Shown here piece by piece: positions 49,771 to 60,776 of a stretch of 64,000 bases of DNA. Position 1 is the first letter of the stretch. The number at the start of each line of letters is the position of its first letter. A model generated the notes under the pieces. The model had not been told where the DNA came from, did no database searches, and saw only the letters and a list, made by a program, of their open reading frames with translations. The DNA lies in NCBI GenBank assembly GCA_005784505.1, contig VCAZ01000003.1:7877510-7941509 (forward strand), written 5' to 3'. The position numbers and the translations under genes were made by a program. This stretch comes from Bagarius yarrelli (lineage: Eukaryota > Chordata > Actinopteri > Siluriformes > Sisoridae).

Positions 49771-51127
49771 ATGTTAAGTCAAGACAAGTCAAGTCAGGTC
49801 ACCTTTATTTATATAGCGCTTTTAACAATCGGGATTGTTTTAAAGCAGCTTTACAGAAATACATCAGAAATGACAATATTAAACATTCATTAAAACAGTC
49901 AATTTGATTGATATTTAGAGTCCCCAACTAAGCAAGCCAGAGGCGACAGGGGGTCAGTTCTCCTCTGACCAGATAAAGAAGTAGGTTACCCAATCTGCAG
50001 CGAAGTTTCTGTGATCTTGTCCGGATGGTCGTTTAAAAGACAAGAAATTACTGAGAAACTGCCTTATTGTCTCCAATTGATGGTGGCCGCGGTGAGCTCA
50101 GAATAACAAAGAACAGACATATGTTAGCGTAGATGCAATTTGACTTGTGATAAACAAATATATTTTGTGTTATTGGTGGCATTTCCTGATTCTGGTTGAC
50201 CTGACTATTGCAGCCTGACAATCCTTTAACAGATTTGAATAGTAAAAATTTCTGTAATTATGTGTAGGCCTGGTTAAAAAGATGTCTTTAATCTAGTTGT
50301 CTAACTGTGTCTGCCTCCCAAACAGTGCAGGGTAAGTTATTTCAAACTTTAGGCGCTAGATAACACAAGGCTATGGCATGTGCAGTTGATTTTGTTATTC
50401 TAGGTATAATCAAATTGCTAATCCTATGAGTCCTAAGTGGGCGCAGTGGACGTGGAGGACTATAATAGGACAGGACCTCACTCAGGTACTGAGGTGCTAA
50501 ACCATTTAGGGCTTTATAAGTGATTAACAAGATTTTAAAATCTATTTGATACTTAATAGGGAGCCAGTGGAGTGTTGACAGAACCGGGCTAATATAATCA
50601 TACTTTTTGGTTCTAGTAAAAACTGCTGCATTTTGGACCAGCTGGAGCTTGAACTAAAATTTCTGCATTTGACCTCGAGAGCATAGGTCGTAGTTTATAT
50701 ATATTTTTAAGACAATAAGTGCATATTTACAAATGCTGGAAATGTGGCTCTCAAAGGAAAGATTACTGTCAAAAAGCACACTTAAGTTCCTAACTAACGG
50801 TGAAGGGTTGACAGAGCAGCCATCAAGTGTTAGACAGTGATTTAGATTATTACAGGCAGGGGCTTTATTGCAGATAATTACCACCTCTGTTTTTTTAGGA
50901 TTCAGCAATAAGAAATTATTTGTCATCCAGTTTTTATATCAACTATGCATTCAGTTAGTTTCTCGAATTGGTAAGTTTCGCCGGGTTGCGAAAAAATATA
51001 TAGCCGAGTGTCATCAGCATAGCAGTGAAAGCTAACACCATGTTTCCTAATAATATCTCCCAAGGGAACATGTAAAGTGTAAAAAGTAACGGTTCTAGAA
51101 CTGAGCCTTGGGGTACTCCATACTGTC
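49771..51127 (-). mobile_element. L2-type LINE inserted in the CR1/jockey-like LINE
   Basis: The minus-strand copy starts inside motif GVPQGS (frameshifted) at 51127 and keeps HVPLGDIIRKHGVSFHCYADD with an intact YADD motif, then NNFLLLNPKKTEV, LFDSNLSFESHIS, TYKALNGLAPQYLSEVL and a 3' UTR ending in TGACTTGACTTGTC-like repeats at 49771-49800. It is 5'-truncated, as usual for LINEs. Frameshifts and stops are present. Confidence 0.85.
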
Positions 51128-51800
51128 AGTGAAAACATCTGCTAGTTGTTCTGAACAGTCCGTGAGCTAACTCTGCTTGAAGTTTTCCCCATATCAGCCG
51201 TGGTTAGACAGAGCAACTGGTCGCTGGGCGGAGAGGTGGTCTTTCCCGCTGCCACGTTGTTTTGCACCACAAACCGGACGTAAAAGTCGTTCAGTGCATT
51301 TCGGAGGGAGGCGTCACCATTACAAGCAGGTGATGTTGTCTTGTATTTTGTGATTGTCTGAATGCCCTACCACATGTGCCGAGTGTCTCCATTGTCCTGG
51401 AAGTGAACGTAAATTTTACTGGCGTATGCACACTTTGCCTCTCTGATGACTCTAGACAGTTTGGCCCTTGCTGTTTTTAGGGCCATCTTGTCCTTTGCCC
51501 TGAAAGCGAAGTCACTGGACTTAAGCAGCGCACGCACCTCTGTGGTCATCCACGGTTTGTGATTGGAGTGTGTTGTTTTGCTTTTGGAAACAGTCACGTC
51601 ATCAATGCACTTGCCAATATAGCCGATCACTGATGTGGTGTACTCCTCCAGGTTAACAAAGTCACCGTTGGTTGCAGCCTCCCTAAACATCTGCCAGTCA
51701 GTGCACTCAAAACAGTCCTGAAGAGCAGAAGTAGCCCCTGTTGGCGGAGCTCTGCTCGGTACTTAGCAAAGTAAACTTTGCTAAGAGGATGAAGATGGCT
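51128..51800 (-). pseudogene. CR1/jockey-like LINE, 5' portion of split copy
   Basis: The frame 51690-51367 reads MFREAATNGDFVNLEEYTTS, PWMTTEVRALLKSSDFAFRAKD and LSRVIREAKCAYASKIYVHFQ, the linker between endonuclease and RT. The frame continues to AADMGKTS.. and stops at 51128, where the L2 begins. It resumes at 49770 with VVPTC, which is the expected next block. Confidence 0.8.
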
Positions 51801-51825
51801 GTGGTAAATACTTTTTTTGCCAAAT

Positions 51826-53335
51826 GAGAGAGAAACATATAGTGCCTTATAAGAGCAAAGGAAGAAGCACACAGGTAGATTACATCTTATGTAGACAAAG
51901 CGATCTGAAAGAGATTAGTGACTGTAAAGTTGTGGTGGGAGAGAATGTAGCCAGACAGCATAAAATGGTGGTGTGTGGGATAAAGATGTTGGTCTGGAAG
52001 AGAAAGAGATCAAAGGTAAAGAATAAACCCAAGTGGTAGAAGCTAAAAAGGGAAGAATACTGTGAAATTTAGATAGGAGCTGAAACAGGTTTTGGCAGTC
52101 AGTTAGTGTTTCTAGATGAATGGCAAACTATGGTAGAAGTGATCAGGGAGACAGGAAGAAAGGTACTGGGTGTGTCATATGGAAGGAGGAAAGAAGATAA
52201 GGAGACTTGGTGGTGGAATGAGGAAGTTTAGGATAGTATACAGAGGAAGAGGTTAGCCAAGAAAAAGTGGGACATGGAAAGAACTGAGCAAAGTAGACAG
52301 GAATACAAGAATTTGCGGCACAGAATGAAGAGGGAAGTGGCTAAGGCCATACAGAAGGTATATGAGTTGTACACTAGGTTAGACACTAGAGAAGAAGAGA
52401 GAGACGTGTACAGGTTAGCAAGGCGGAGGGATCGAGATGGAAAGGATGTGCAGCGGGTTAGGGTTTTTTTAAGGATCGAGATGGAAAGGTACTTACCAGT
52501 GAGGAGAGTGTACAGAGAAAGATGGAAGGAATATTTTGCAGGGTTGATGAATGAGGAAAATGAGACAGAAAAAAGGGTTGAAGAGGTAAATAATGTGGAG
52601 CAGAAAGTTCAAAAGATTAGTACATGCCAAGTTAGGATGGCTTTGAAGAGGATAAAAAGATGAAGGGCGGTTGGTCCTGATGAAATACCGGTGGAGGTGT
52701 GGAAATGTCTAGGAGAGGCAGCAGTAAAATTTCTTATTAGATTGCTTAACAGGATTTTAGTGAGTGAGAAGATGCCTGCGGAATGAAGGAGGAGTGTAAT
52801 GGTGTGTATCTTTAAGAACAAGGGTGATGTGCAGAGTTGAAACAACTACAGAGGCATAAAGTTGATAAGTCATACAATGAAGGTATGGGAAAGAGTAGTG
52901 GAAGCTAGGTTAAGGAGGGTAGTAGGTATTTGTAAGCAGCAGTATGGCTTTATTTCCAGAAAGAGCAATACAGATGCAATCCTTGCTTTGAGAATGTTGA
53001 TAGATAAGTACAGAGATGGTCGTAGGGAGCTGCATTGTGAGAGCGCATATGACAGGGAGAGAGCATATGACAGGGTACCAAGAGAAAAGCTGTGGTATTG
53101 TATGAGGAAGTCAGGAATAGCAATGAAGTATGTCAGGGTGGTACAGGATATGTATGAGAGGAGCAGGGCAGTGGTGAGGTGATGATGTTTGCAGATGATA
53201 TTGTGATCTGTAGTGAGAGCAAGGAGGAGGTGGATGTTTGCCCTGGAGAGAAGAGGAATGAAAGTCAGTAGTGGCAAGACATAGTACATGTGTTTGAATG
53301 AAAAGGAGGAAAGTGGAACAGTGAGATTACAGATG
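51826..53335 (+). pseudogene. RTE-like LINE, 5' portion of split copy
   Basis: The plus-strand frame begins with the endonuclease C-terminus (KGRSTQVDYILCR, GENVARQHKMVVC), then the linker WWWNEEV and QEYKNLRHRMKREVAKA, then RT blocks GPDEIPVEVWKCLGEAA, NNYRGIKLISHTMKVWERVV, AYDRVPREKLWYCMRKSGIA and MMFADDIVICSES (second palm motif intact, near 53182-53215). The block between SRAVVR and MMFADD is deleted. Stops occur at 52036, 52228, 52660 and elsewhere. Confidence 0.85.
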
Positions 53336-53341
53336 ATTACA

Positions 53342-54500
53342 GATTTTATTTTATTTATAAAACAAAACTTGTTAACACACAACGGTTGGACAACCATTGT
53401 TGATCTGTGTTAACAAGTGTACCCTCTGTTGATCAGAGTGTTTTTGAGTGTGTGGTAAACAAAGAAACTTAAATTTTTTTTTTTAGAAAGAATGCTAGAT
53501 TGATCCCCACCACTGAAAAGGTGGTCTTGCAACTCCTTTATGGGAGGATAGCGAATTTAAATCTCTTTTAGGGTACTATATGGACACCATTGTTACAGAG
53601 AAAGTTAGACAAAAGTTGGCAAATAAATATGGCATACATCCTGATAAAGCTTGGTCAATGGAAGAGTGTAAAAAGGTACTTGGTACATGTATAAGGAAGA
53701 ATAATATAAAAGGTATCATTTGTTGTCATCGTGAGTTCTGTGCAGCTACCGCCCAAGGCCACATTCAGAAGATTTCAAAATTAGAGTTGCAAATTAAAGA
53801 GTTCCAAGAAATTGGGACATAAAAAGATAGCAGACAACGATGTGAATCCTCCATCAGCAGACAGTCTCTCTCTCCTAATCTGCCACCCCTATTCGAAAGT
53901 GGAGAGGATGTTGATTGTAATAACACTAATGCATGGGAAGATAGAACTGTTTGTGAAACTGAAGTACGTGGAGCACATAAAATGGCTCAAAGTGGTCTTG
54001 ATGAAGCCGAAAGCGTCCGTCCTACTCCTTCTGTAGTCCAGGTCCAACCAGTTCTTAAAACAGTAGGACCTGGGGTAATAGAGAGATTAGCCCAGAGTCT
54101 ACCTTTAGCACGGGTTAACTTTTACGATTTTAAAAGAGCACTGTCAAGAAATATGCAGTTAAATGACAACTCTGGTCGAGATCATGCAACTTTTGTCACA
54201 GATACTAACCGAGACGAAATTTCGTAGCTTTGAAAAAGCTGTTGATACTTCGGAGTATGCTGTGTGTCAGGGAAGGTTAACTATTGTTGGGTCTTAACAA
54301 GTTTTATTTTGTTTTGGTTATCCTCTGTACATCTTGTGTGCCAGGGAAGGTTAACTACCGTTGTGTGTTAACAAGTTTTATTTTATTTTGGTTAACCTCT
54401 GTTTATGCAGTGTGTCAGGGAAGGTTAACTACCATTGTGTGTTCCCTGACACACAAGATGTACAGAGGATAACCAAAACAAAATAAATAAAATAAAAAAC
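53342..54500. repeat. Inverted and tandem repeat block around a gag-like frame
   Basis: At 54261-54430 a unit of roughly 75 bp starting TGTG(T/C)CAGGGAAGGTTAAC occurs two and a half times. A near-perfect inverted copy of its second half lies at 54440-54487. At the left edge, 53350-53380 is the inverted form of ACCGTTGTGTGTTAACAAGTTTT. The block also contains the palindromic pair CTTGTTAACAC..GTGTTAACAAG (53367-53416). Confidence 0.75.
53580..54227 (+). pseudogene. Gag-like retroelement frame, interrupted
   Basis: One reading frame runs from ATG 53580 to the TAG ending at 54227, broken only by a TAA at 53820-53822. The first 80 codons are basic with a helical, matrix-like look; the later part is acidic then Pro- and Gln-rich and ends in a block (LPLARVNFYDF). 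This arrangement resembles the start of an endogenous retrovirus Gag, but no family is recognised with certainty. No protease or RT follows on this strand. Confidence 0.4.
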
Positions 54501-54751
54501 ACCACTGTTGTTTAACACTTTAACCAGCAATGTTTAACACTTCTCTGGTGGCACAGAGGATCACTCACCAAATCTTAGCTAAGTTGCAGAAGTATAGTCT
54601 GTACTTATTTCAGGTGATCAGTCTGGACATACAGCGCCACTGGTGTAAGTTTAGCTCTGGAGTCAGAGCTTCGACTCACTGCATCAACTGGTGTGAATTC
54701 TGTTGCTGATTCATCCAGGTTGCTCTTTTCAGATTTGTTGTGTCAACTTCT

Positions 54752-54769
54752 ATTCGAGTCACAGCAGCA
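54752..54769 (-). other. Putative tRNA-His-type primer binding site
   Basis: The minus-strand TGCTGCTGTGACTCGAAT lies two bases after the LTR end and appears to match the His-tRNA primer site at about 15 of 18 positions, from my knowledge of that site. This would be a class of primer used by some endogenous retroviruses. Confidence 0.5.
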
Positions 54770-54771
54770 TC

Positions 54772-55127
54772 TGTTGTAAATTACCCGACGAAAACCAGTA
54801 GAAGGCGAGGAGACTTGGAAGTATGTTGAAAGAATCTTTTTATTGAAGATTTAGAACACACTGCAGCATTTCTGGGGTCATGAATGTCTCACTTGACAAA
54901 AGACAAACCTCTGGTTCTTATACACACTTTTGAGGTTGTCCTATCAAGCTATGCTAATGTAAAGCTTTAGATCTTTTGTTAAGACTGTAGACTTGTCGAC
55001 TCCATCACCCAATCCAGACTTCTTGACTTCCCTTTGATAACATAGTTACTTTGATGTGTGCTGACCAAGACCATGTTAACACAATTTGCTTGTCAAATGC
55101 TTACCCAAAAAAATATGTTTTCCCACA
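54772..55127 (-). repeat. Endogenous-retrovirus-type LTR
   Basis: On the minus strand the 356-bp unit starts TGTGGG and ends ACAACA (TG..CA). It has a TATAAG box at 54922-54917 and AATAAA at 54843-54838, spaced as expected for U3-R-U5. A primer-binding-like site follows, and GGTGAGTG at about 54570 looks like a leader splice donor. A second LTR was not found. The LTR directly abuts the resumed RTE-like LINE at 55128. Confidence 0.7.
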
Positions 55128-55725
55128 AGGTAAAAAAGGTACAGGAGTACCTGGAGAGTACTTGGAGTCAACAGTCCAAAGCAATGGAGAGTGTGTGGTA
55201 GAGGTAAAGAAGCGAGTACAGACAGGTTGAAATGGGTGGAGAAACATGTTAGGAGTTCTGTGTGACAGGAGAATATCAGCTAGAATCAAGGGGAAGGTGT
55301 ACAAGACAGTGGTAAGACCAGCTATGATGTATGGTTTAGAGACAGTGGCACTAAGAAAAAAGCAGGTGGCAGAGCCGGAAGTAGTAGAGCTGAAGATGTT
55401 GAGGTTTCTTTAGGAGTGACAATGTTGGACAGGATTAGAAACAAGTTCATTAGGGGAACGGCTCATGTTAGGTGTTTTGGGGAGAAAATCAGGGAAGCCA
55501 GATTCAGGTGGTTTGGACATGTACAGAGGAGGGATGGTGAATATATTGGTAGGAAAATGAAGCTACCAGGCAGTAGGCAAAGAGGAAGTCCAAAGAGGAG
55601 GTATATGGATGTAATAAACGAGGACATGAAGTTAGTGGGTGTAAATGAAGAGGATGTAGAGAATAGGGTTAGGTGGAGACAAATGATTCGAAAAAAAAAA
55701 GAAATTAGTTAAGATTTTTTAAAAA
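55128..55725 (+). pseudogene. RTE-like LINE, 3' portion of split copy
   Basis: The frame resumes with VKKVQEYLEST and continues GVLCDRRISARIKGKVYKTVVRP, ELKMLRF, FIRGTAHVRCFGEKIREARF, RWFGHVQRRDGEYIGRKM and DVINEDMKLVGVNEEDVENR. The copy at 47.4-49.3 kb has the same blocks in order, so the intervening 1.8 kb is an insertion. Confidence 0.85.
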
Positions 55726-55944
55726 TGGTATTATTACATTGTCATGCTCACACTTCATTTCCTTTACAGAGCTTTTCAGCTGTAATTTTACAGCCAGGTT
55801 TAATTTTCAATTTACAGATTTTTTTAATTCCTACTTTTGTCTCTGAAATTTAAACAATTTGTGCCTAAAAGACATTGTGAGAAATTTTAATTCATACAAG
55901 GAAAAACAATTGTACAGAGCACAAGCATTAACGTGCATGGACAA

Positions 55945-56128
55945 GTCAAGTCACCCTTATTTCTATAGCGCTTTTTAACCATAGAGATTTTGCAAAGCAG
56001 CTTTACAGAATTAAATCAAATAAGACAATACATAGAACACTCAGTTCAGTTTAATTCTTATCTATAAGTTAAGAGTTTCCGACTAAGCAACCCAGAGGCG
56101 CCAGAGTTCTCCTCTGACCAGACAAATC
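55945..56128 (-). mobile_element. L2-type LINE 3' UTR, part 1
   Basis: Starts with a GACAAGTCAAGTCACC tail and TATAGCGC, matching 49785-49950 in the same orientation. It is interrupted after CTCCTCTGACCAGACAAAT. Confidence 0.8.
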
Positions 56129-56799
56129 AGCATGTTTTACTATGCTCTCCATAAAGGCCAGATTTGTGGAGTACATGATTTATAGTTGTCCTGTGGCCAG
56201 ATTCTCCCACCTGAGCTGTGGATCTCTGCAGCTTCTGCAGAGTGACACATAGGCCTGTTGGCTGCCTCTCCGCCTCTCTGCTCTCCTTTCTCAGTCTGTC
56301 AGTTTAGGTGAGCGGCCATATCTTTATAGGTTTGCAGTCGTGACATATTTTTTCCATTTTTAAACAATGGATTGAACAGTGCTCCTTGGAATGAAAAAAA
56401 ACCTGGGGATAATTTTTATAACCTAATCCTGCATTAAAAATCTCCACAACTTAATCCTGGACCTGTCTGGTGAGTTCCTTGGTCTTCATGTTCACTAGTG
56501 TTCTCTATCAGACCTTTACAGAACCAGTGTATTTATACTGAGACTAAAGTACACACAGGTGGACTCTATAAACTAATTAGAATTTCTAAAGGCAATTGGT
56601 TGCACCGGAGTTTATTTAGATAAAATACAATTGCACGCCACACTTTTCAGCTCTTTATTTGCTTAAAATTTAAAAAACTGTATATCATTTTTCTTCTATT
56701 TCACAATTATGTTCTGCTTTGTGTTGGTCTATTACATAAAATCTCAATAAAAAACATTTAACTTTGTCAAGAGGTATGAGTACTTTTTCAAGGCATGTA
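56129..56799. mobile_element. Tc1-like element inserted in L2 3' UTR
   Basis: Typical fish Tc1 text is present: GATTTGTGGAGT, CAGATTCTCCCACCTGAGC, TCCACAACTTAATCCTGGAC, ACACACAGGTGGACTCTAT and the end ACTTTTTCAAGGCA. The transposase is not open on either strand; coding sense is probably minus. Confidence 0.7.
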
Positions 56800-57010
56800 C
56801 ATTGTGTGTTATTGGAACTGTTGGTGGTTCCGGTTTACCCGATTATTGCAGCCTAACAATCCTTTGACGGATTTGGATAATGAAAATGTATAAGTTTGTT
56901 ATGTTTAAATCAGGTTAAAAAGATGGGTCTTTAATCTAGTTTTACACTGACAGAGTGTATCTGACTCCGGAATAGTGTTAGGTAAGGTAGTGCATGAGTC
57001 ACAGAAGCTT
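56800..57010 (-). mobile_element. L2-type LINE 3' UTR, part 2
   Basis: Matches 50165-50340 (TTGCAGCCT(A/G)ACAATCCTTT, GGTTAAAAAGATG, TCTTTAATCTAGTT) in the same orientation as part 1. About 200 bp of the L2 is missing around the Tc1 insertion. Confidence 0.75.
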
Positions 57011-57014
57011 GCTA

Positions 57015-59427
57015 ATAAAACCTGGCTTAAATTTTAGCGTAACAGAAGCGAGATTTAAAAAACTTGAATAGAACAATAATGTATTTATCTGTTTAGTTCT
57101 GGAAGATGTAGATAAGGACAAATTGCAGAAGAAAGAAAACGGCAGCATTAGGTATGCCAGAACATGTACCTTGGCATTAGTTATGGTGTTGTACTGGGGA
57201 GATGAACACTATTCTTCCAAACATATTCCTTGAGTTGGATTTTATAAACATAATGTGATGAGTACAAAATCTCCAACAGGTGTTCAGTTGGGTTGGGATG
57301 TCAGAAATGTGAAGCCAATAGCTCAGTGTTTCATCATAGGGTAAAGGTAGTCAGAATAACTTACATTTTTTTTATTGTTAAAATTAATTTTTCACTATGC
57401 TTCTCTGTACATAGGGACAAGAGGAAGTACCCATGCCAGCTAAATTACTGTTGTCACTGGAGACGTGTTTATCTGAATCATACAAAGGATTATGAGTGTC
57501 TTACTATTAGTAAAGTCGTCAAAAATGACAAATCTGTACCCTAAGAGACTATAAAATTATTTTAATGCGACATAGCTAAACACAAAGATATATTAACACG
57601 CAGATGTAAAAAGCGGTGTCTTTTTGGTTTACATGCCTCCTTAGGCTACCAATGCACCTCCATCCAGCGTGTGAATGCGGCTGATATTCCTGCCATGTAA
57701 GAAGCAACACAGGAAGTAATTTATTATTGTTATCATCATAACTATTATCATTATCAGCCTCAGCAGCAGCAGGTACCCTTCATCTGGGAGTGATGCGTCA
57801 TACGCCTGGGTCGAAAACGTGAAGTGCCAGGAAGCGACCTGCACTGAATGTAAAATACAAAAAGGGTTTAGGGGAATGTGGAGGGAGGAGAGGGGTGGGG
57901 GGCTTGAATCACTCTGGCACGCTTTCAATTTTTTCTCCCCTCTTTACCCCTCCTTCTCACCATTTCTTTCGCCCTTCTACTCAATTTTCTTTTTAGTCAC
58001 CAAAAAATGTTTCCTTGCTTGCCCTATTCCAATGTTTTTTGTTTCTATTTCTACCCCACCAGCCTTGATCTTGGTCACTTTCATCTGTTTAGTTTTTTCT
58101 TTTGATGTATTTACAATTCCTTTCTCATTCACACAACATCTTTTGGACATGCGCTTGCTCACACACGCCCCGTTCGCAAAGTCCCTACGTCAGACAACAT
58201 CACCGCACTGCTACCAGACTGCAACATCACTACGTATCACTTTTTCCACTAGCTGTGGGATGCATGTCTTTCTATTTTGAGAGACAAAGAAATGGCACCT
58301 TTCCTTCTCTCAGAAACGCCTCCTTACCATTCCTCCCCCAATATGCAAAATCTGAACCCCCACAAAGAGTTTATCCACGTTTTCCAGAAGCTGACATCTC
58401 CTCTTATCTCTCCATGGCAAATACGGTGAAGCTAAAAACAATTTTCCTCTTATTTGTCTTGTTATTATGCCCCCCCTCCCACTGCCTGCAGCTCAGCACA
58501 AAGACTGTCACAGTGCATTAACCTGTCAGATAGCAGAGGCAACTGGATGCCATCAAGTAGCTTTTGCAACCTCCTGCTCGAGTAACTCCACATATTAATA
58601 CTACAAGTCTTTACATTGTCATTTATTTGGGAATAATGAGCTTTAAATAAATTTACATTGTCTCTTGTAGTTATCAGTTTATACACAAGGTAATGTACTG
58701 TGGCAAAAAACACTTTTATTAAAATGAGTCATTAATGAAATCTGTGTTTACATTTCTATACATCTATGAACTGCATAATTTTTTCATATGACTAACCATA
58801 TCTTATGTGTTACTCCACATATGTAGGCTTTTGTTTTTCACTCCTAGCTTTGTAGAATTTTATTATAGTGTTACAATACTGAGCACTTAAGGAAACATGA
58901 TTGATATGAGATGTTAGAAAAAGGCTTTTCCCCCCGAGGTTAATCAGGTTAAACTAAATTTTGTCATATTTCCTCCAGATGAATTCTAGTTAATCATGTT
59001 TTTAGTCTTTAATCAGAACTAATCTCAGAATATTATCCGAAAAGATTATTTTACTGATTACTGATTCGTATCAACCTATAAATAGGAGTGATGCCTCTAA
59101 TAAGGTCTTCATTCAACTGATTTATTACAGTGTCCAAAGGTATTAAAAACACCATACACTATAATACATACAAGCCAATTACCATGGTGTAGACATAGTG
59201 ATGAAGACTGTACATGTGTAAATATCTGTACAAATTATACATTTTTTTTAAATTAGACACCTATCTTACATTAAAATGTAAGTTTGTTGTACACTCTTAA
59301 ATTCAAGAATAAGAAGAAAACAAAGATTAACTGAGTGCCTTTTCATAATGAAAGATATAGTTATGCTCATAATACTACAACACATGAGTTAAAAGCCCAA
59401 ATAATTCATCGTGGGATAATATATATG
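57015..59427. other. Intergenic without supported gene
   Basis: Frames such as 57293-57544 and 57819-58280 are not recognised. A short signal-peptide-like frame starts near 58420 (see findings). Confidence 0.4.
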
Positions 59428-59805
59428 TCACAGTCACAGGGTGTTTTTTCCCAAAGAAGGACTGTTTATATTTTGTGTATGTGAGCTATTGGTTTTGTTA
59501 ATCTCTGTGTCATGTTAATTGTCATTTGTTTCATTGTGTTCATGTGTGCCTTGTTTTTCCTGTAATCAGTAAGTGTATATATTCCCCTGTGTTTTAGTCT
59601 TCCTTGTCTCGCGTGAGGTTAGGTTTGTGTTAAGTTGGTTGGCTCTCTCTCTCTTCTTTGCAAGACCGCACATTTTCCATAAATCTATGGAAACTACAAA
59701 GGTTTTTCTTTTTTCCCTTTTTTTTTCTTCCTGTTATGCTGGACTAAGTGGACATAATTTCTTTTTTTTAAGTTTATTATGACCTCGATTTGTGACTCAT
59801 GTCTC

Positions 59806-60300
59806 CTTCCCAACCCTGACTCCTGGTTCCGATCCGGTCCCGATCCTGACTTCCAGTTCCGTCACGACCCTGACTCCTAGTTCCATCCAGGTCCCAATCC
59901 TGACTCCTGGTTCTTTCCTGGACCTGTCTCTGAATCCTAGTTCCGTCCAGATCCCAATCCTAACTCCTGTTTTTGTCTCCTTCTAGACCCCAATCCAAAC
60001 TCCTGGTCCCGACCCTGACTCCTAGTTCCATCCAGACCTGCCCCAATTCTTGCTCCTTTCCTGGCCCAGATTTCAACACTGGCTATGATTCTAAATCCAG
60101 TCCAGACCCCGGCTCTGACTCCTGACTCAGCTCTGACCCTGATTTTGACTCTCTTTCCAGTTCAGACCCTGACTTTGACTTCCGATTCTGCAAAGACCAC
60201 GACTTTGACACTGGAATCCATCCAGACGTCCCTGGGTTATCCGTTTCCATCCAGGATGTCGCTAGGGTCTCCGTCTCCGGCCAGGTTGTGCCTACCATGC
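59806..60300. repeat. Degenerate minisatellite (CCTGACTCCTGGTTCC-like units)
   Basis: About 24-bp imperfect units containing CTGACTCC and GGTTCC or AGTTCC repeat for almost 500 bp. Reading it gives a pseudo-repeat PILTPGS-type peptide that is unlikely to be a protein. Confidence 0.85.
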
Positions 60301-60593
60301 AGATCGGTCACCCCCCATGGACTCTTCCCACCTCCCACCCCAGATGGGGTCTAAGCCAAAGCCCCGGACTTCAAGAGTTGGGCTGAGGAATGGGGGTGCT
60401 GGGGTTTCCCACCAGATGGCAGAGATCGACTGTTTGTATTCTATTTATGTTACTGTATGCTTTTGGTTTTGTTAACCTCTGTTTCATGTTGTTATTTGTT
60501 TAATTGTGTTTATATGTGTCTTGGTTTTCCTGTAAGTGTAAAAAATCCCCTGTGTTTTTAGTCTTTCTTGTTTTGTATTAGGTTACATTTACA

Positions 60594-60776
60594 TTTGCAG
60601 CATTTGGCAGACGCCCTTATCCAGAGCAACTTACAATATCCCTTGTTATACAACTGAGCAATTGGGGGTTAAGGGCCTTGCTCAGGGGGTTAACAGCGGT
60701 GGCTTGGTGGAGCTGGGAATCGAACCCACAACCTTCGGGTTGGTAATCCAACACCTTAACCATGAGCCACCACCAG
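60594..60776 (-). mobile_element. tRNA-derived SINE, second copy
   Basis: Same family and orientation as 10595-10790: minus-strand GTGGTGGCTCATGGTTAAGG head, GGTTCGATTCCC B box and TGTAAATGTAA tail. It keeps the middle block GCCAAATGC..GTAAGTTGCTCTGG better than the first copy. Confidence 0.85.

Noticed and set aside
59792..60354. Repetitive PILTPGS and LTLTSDS-type proteins
   Set aside because: They are translations of the minisatellite between LTR-like repeats, with stops in every frame.
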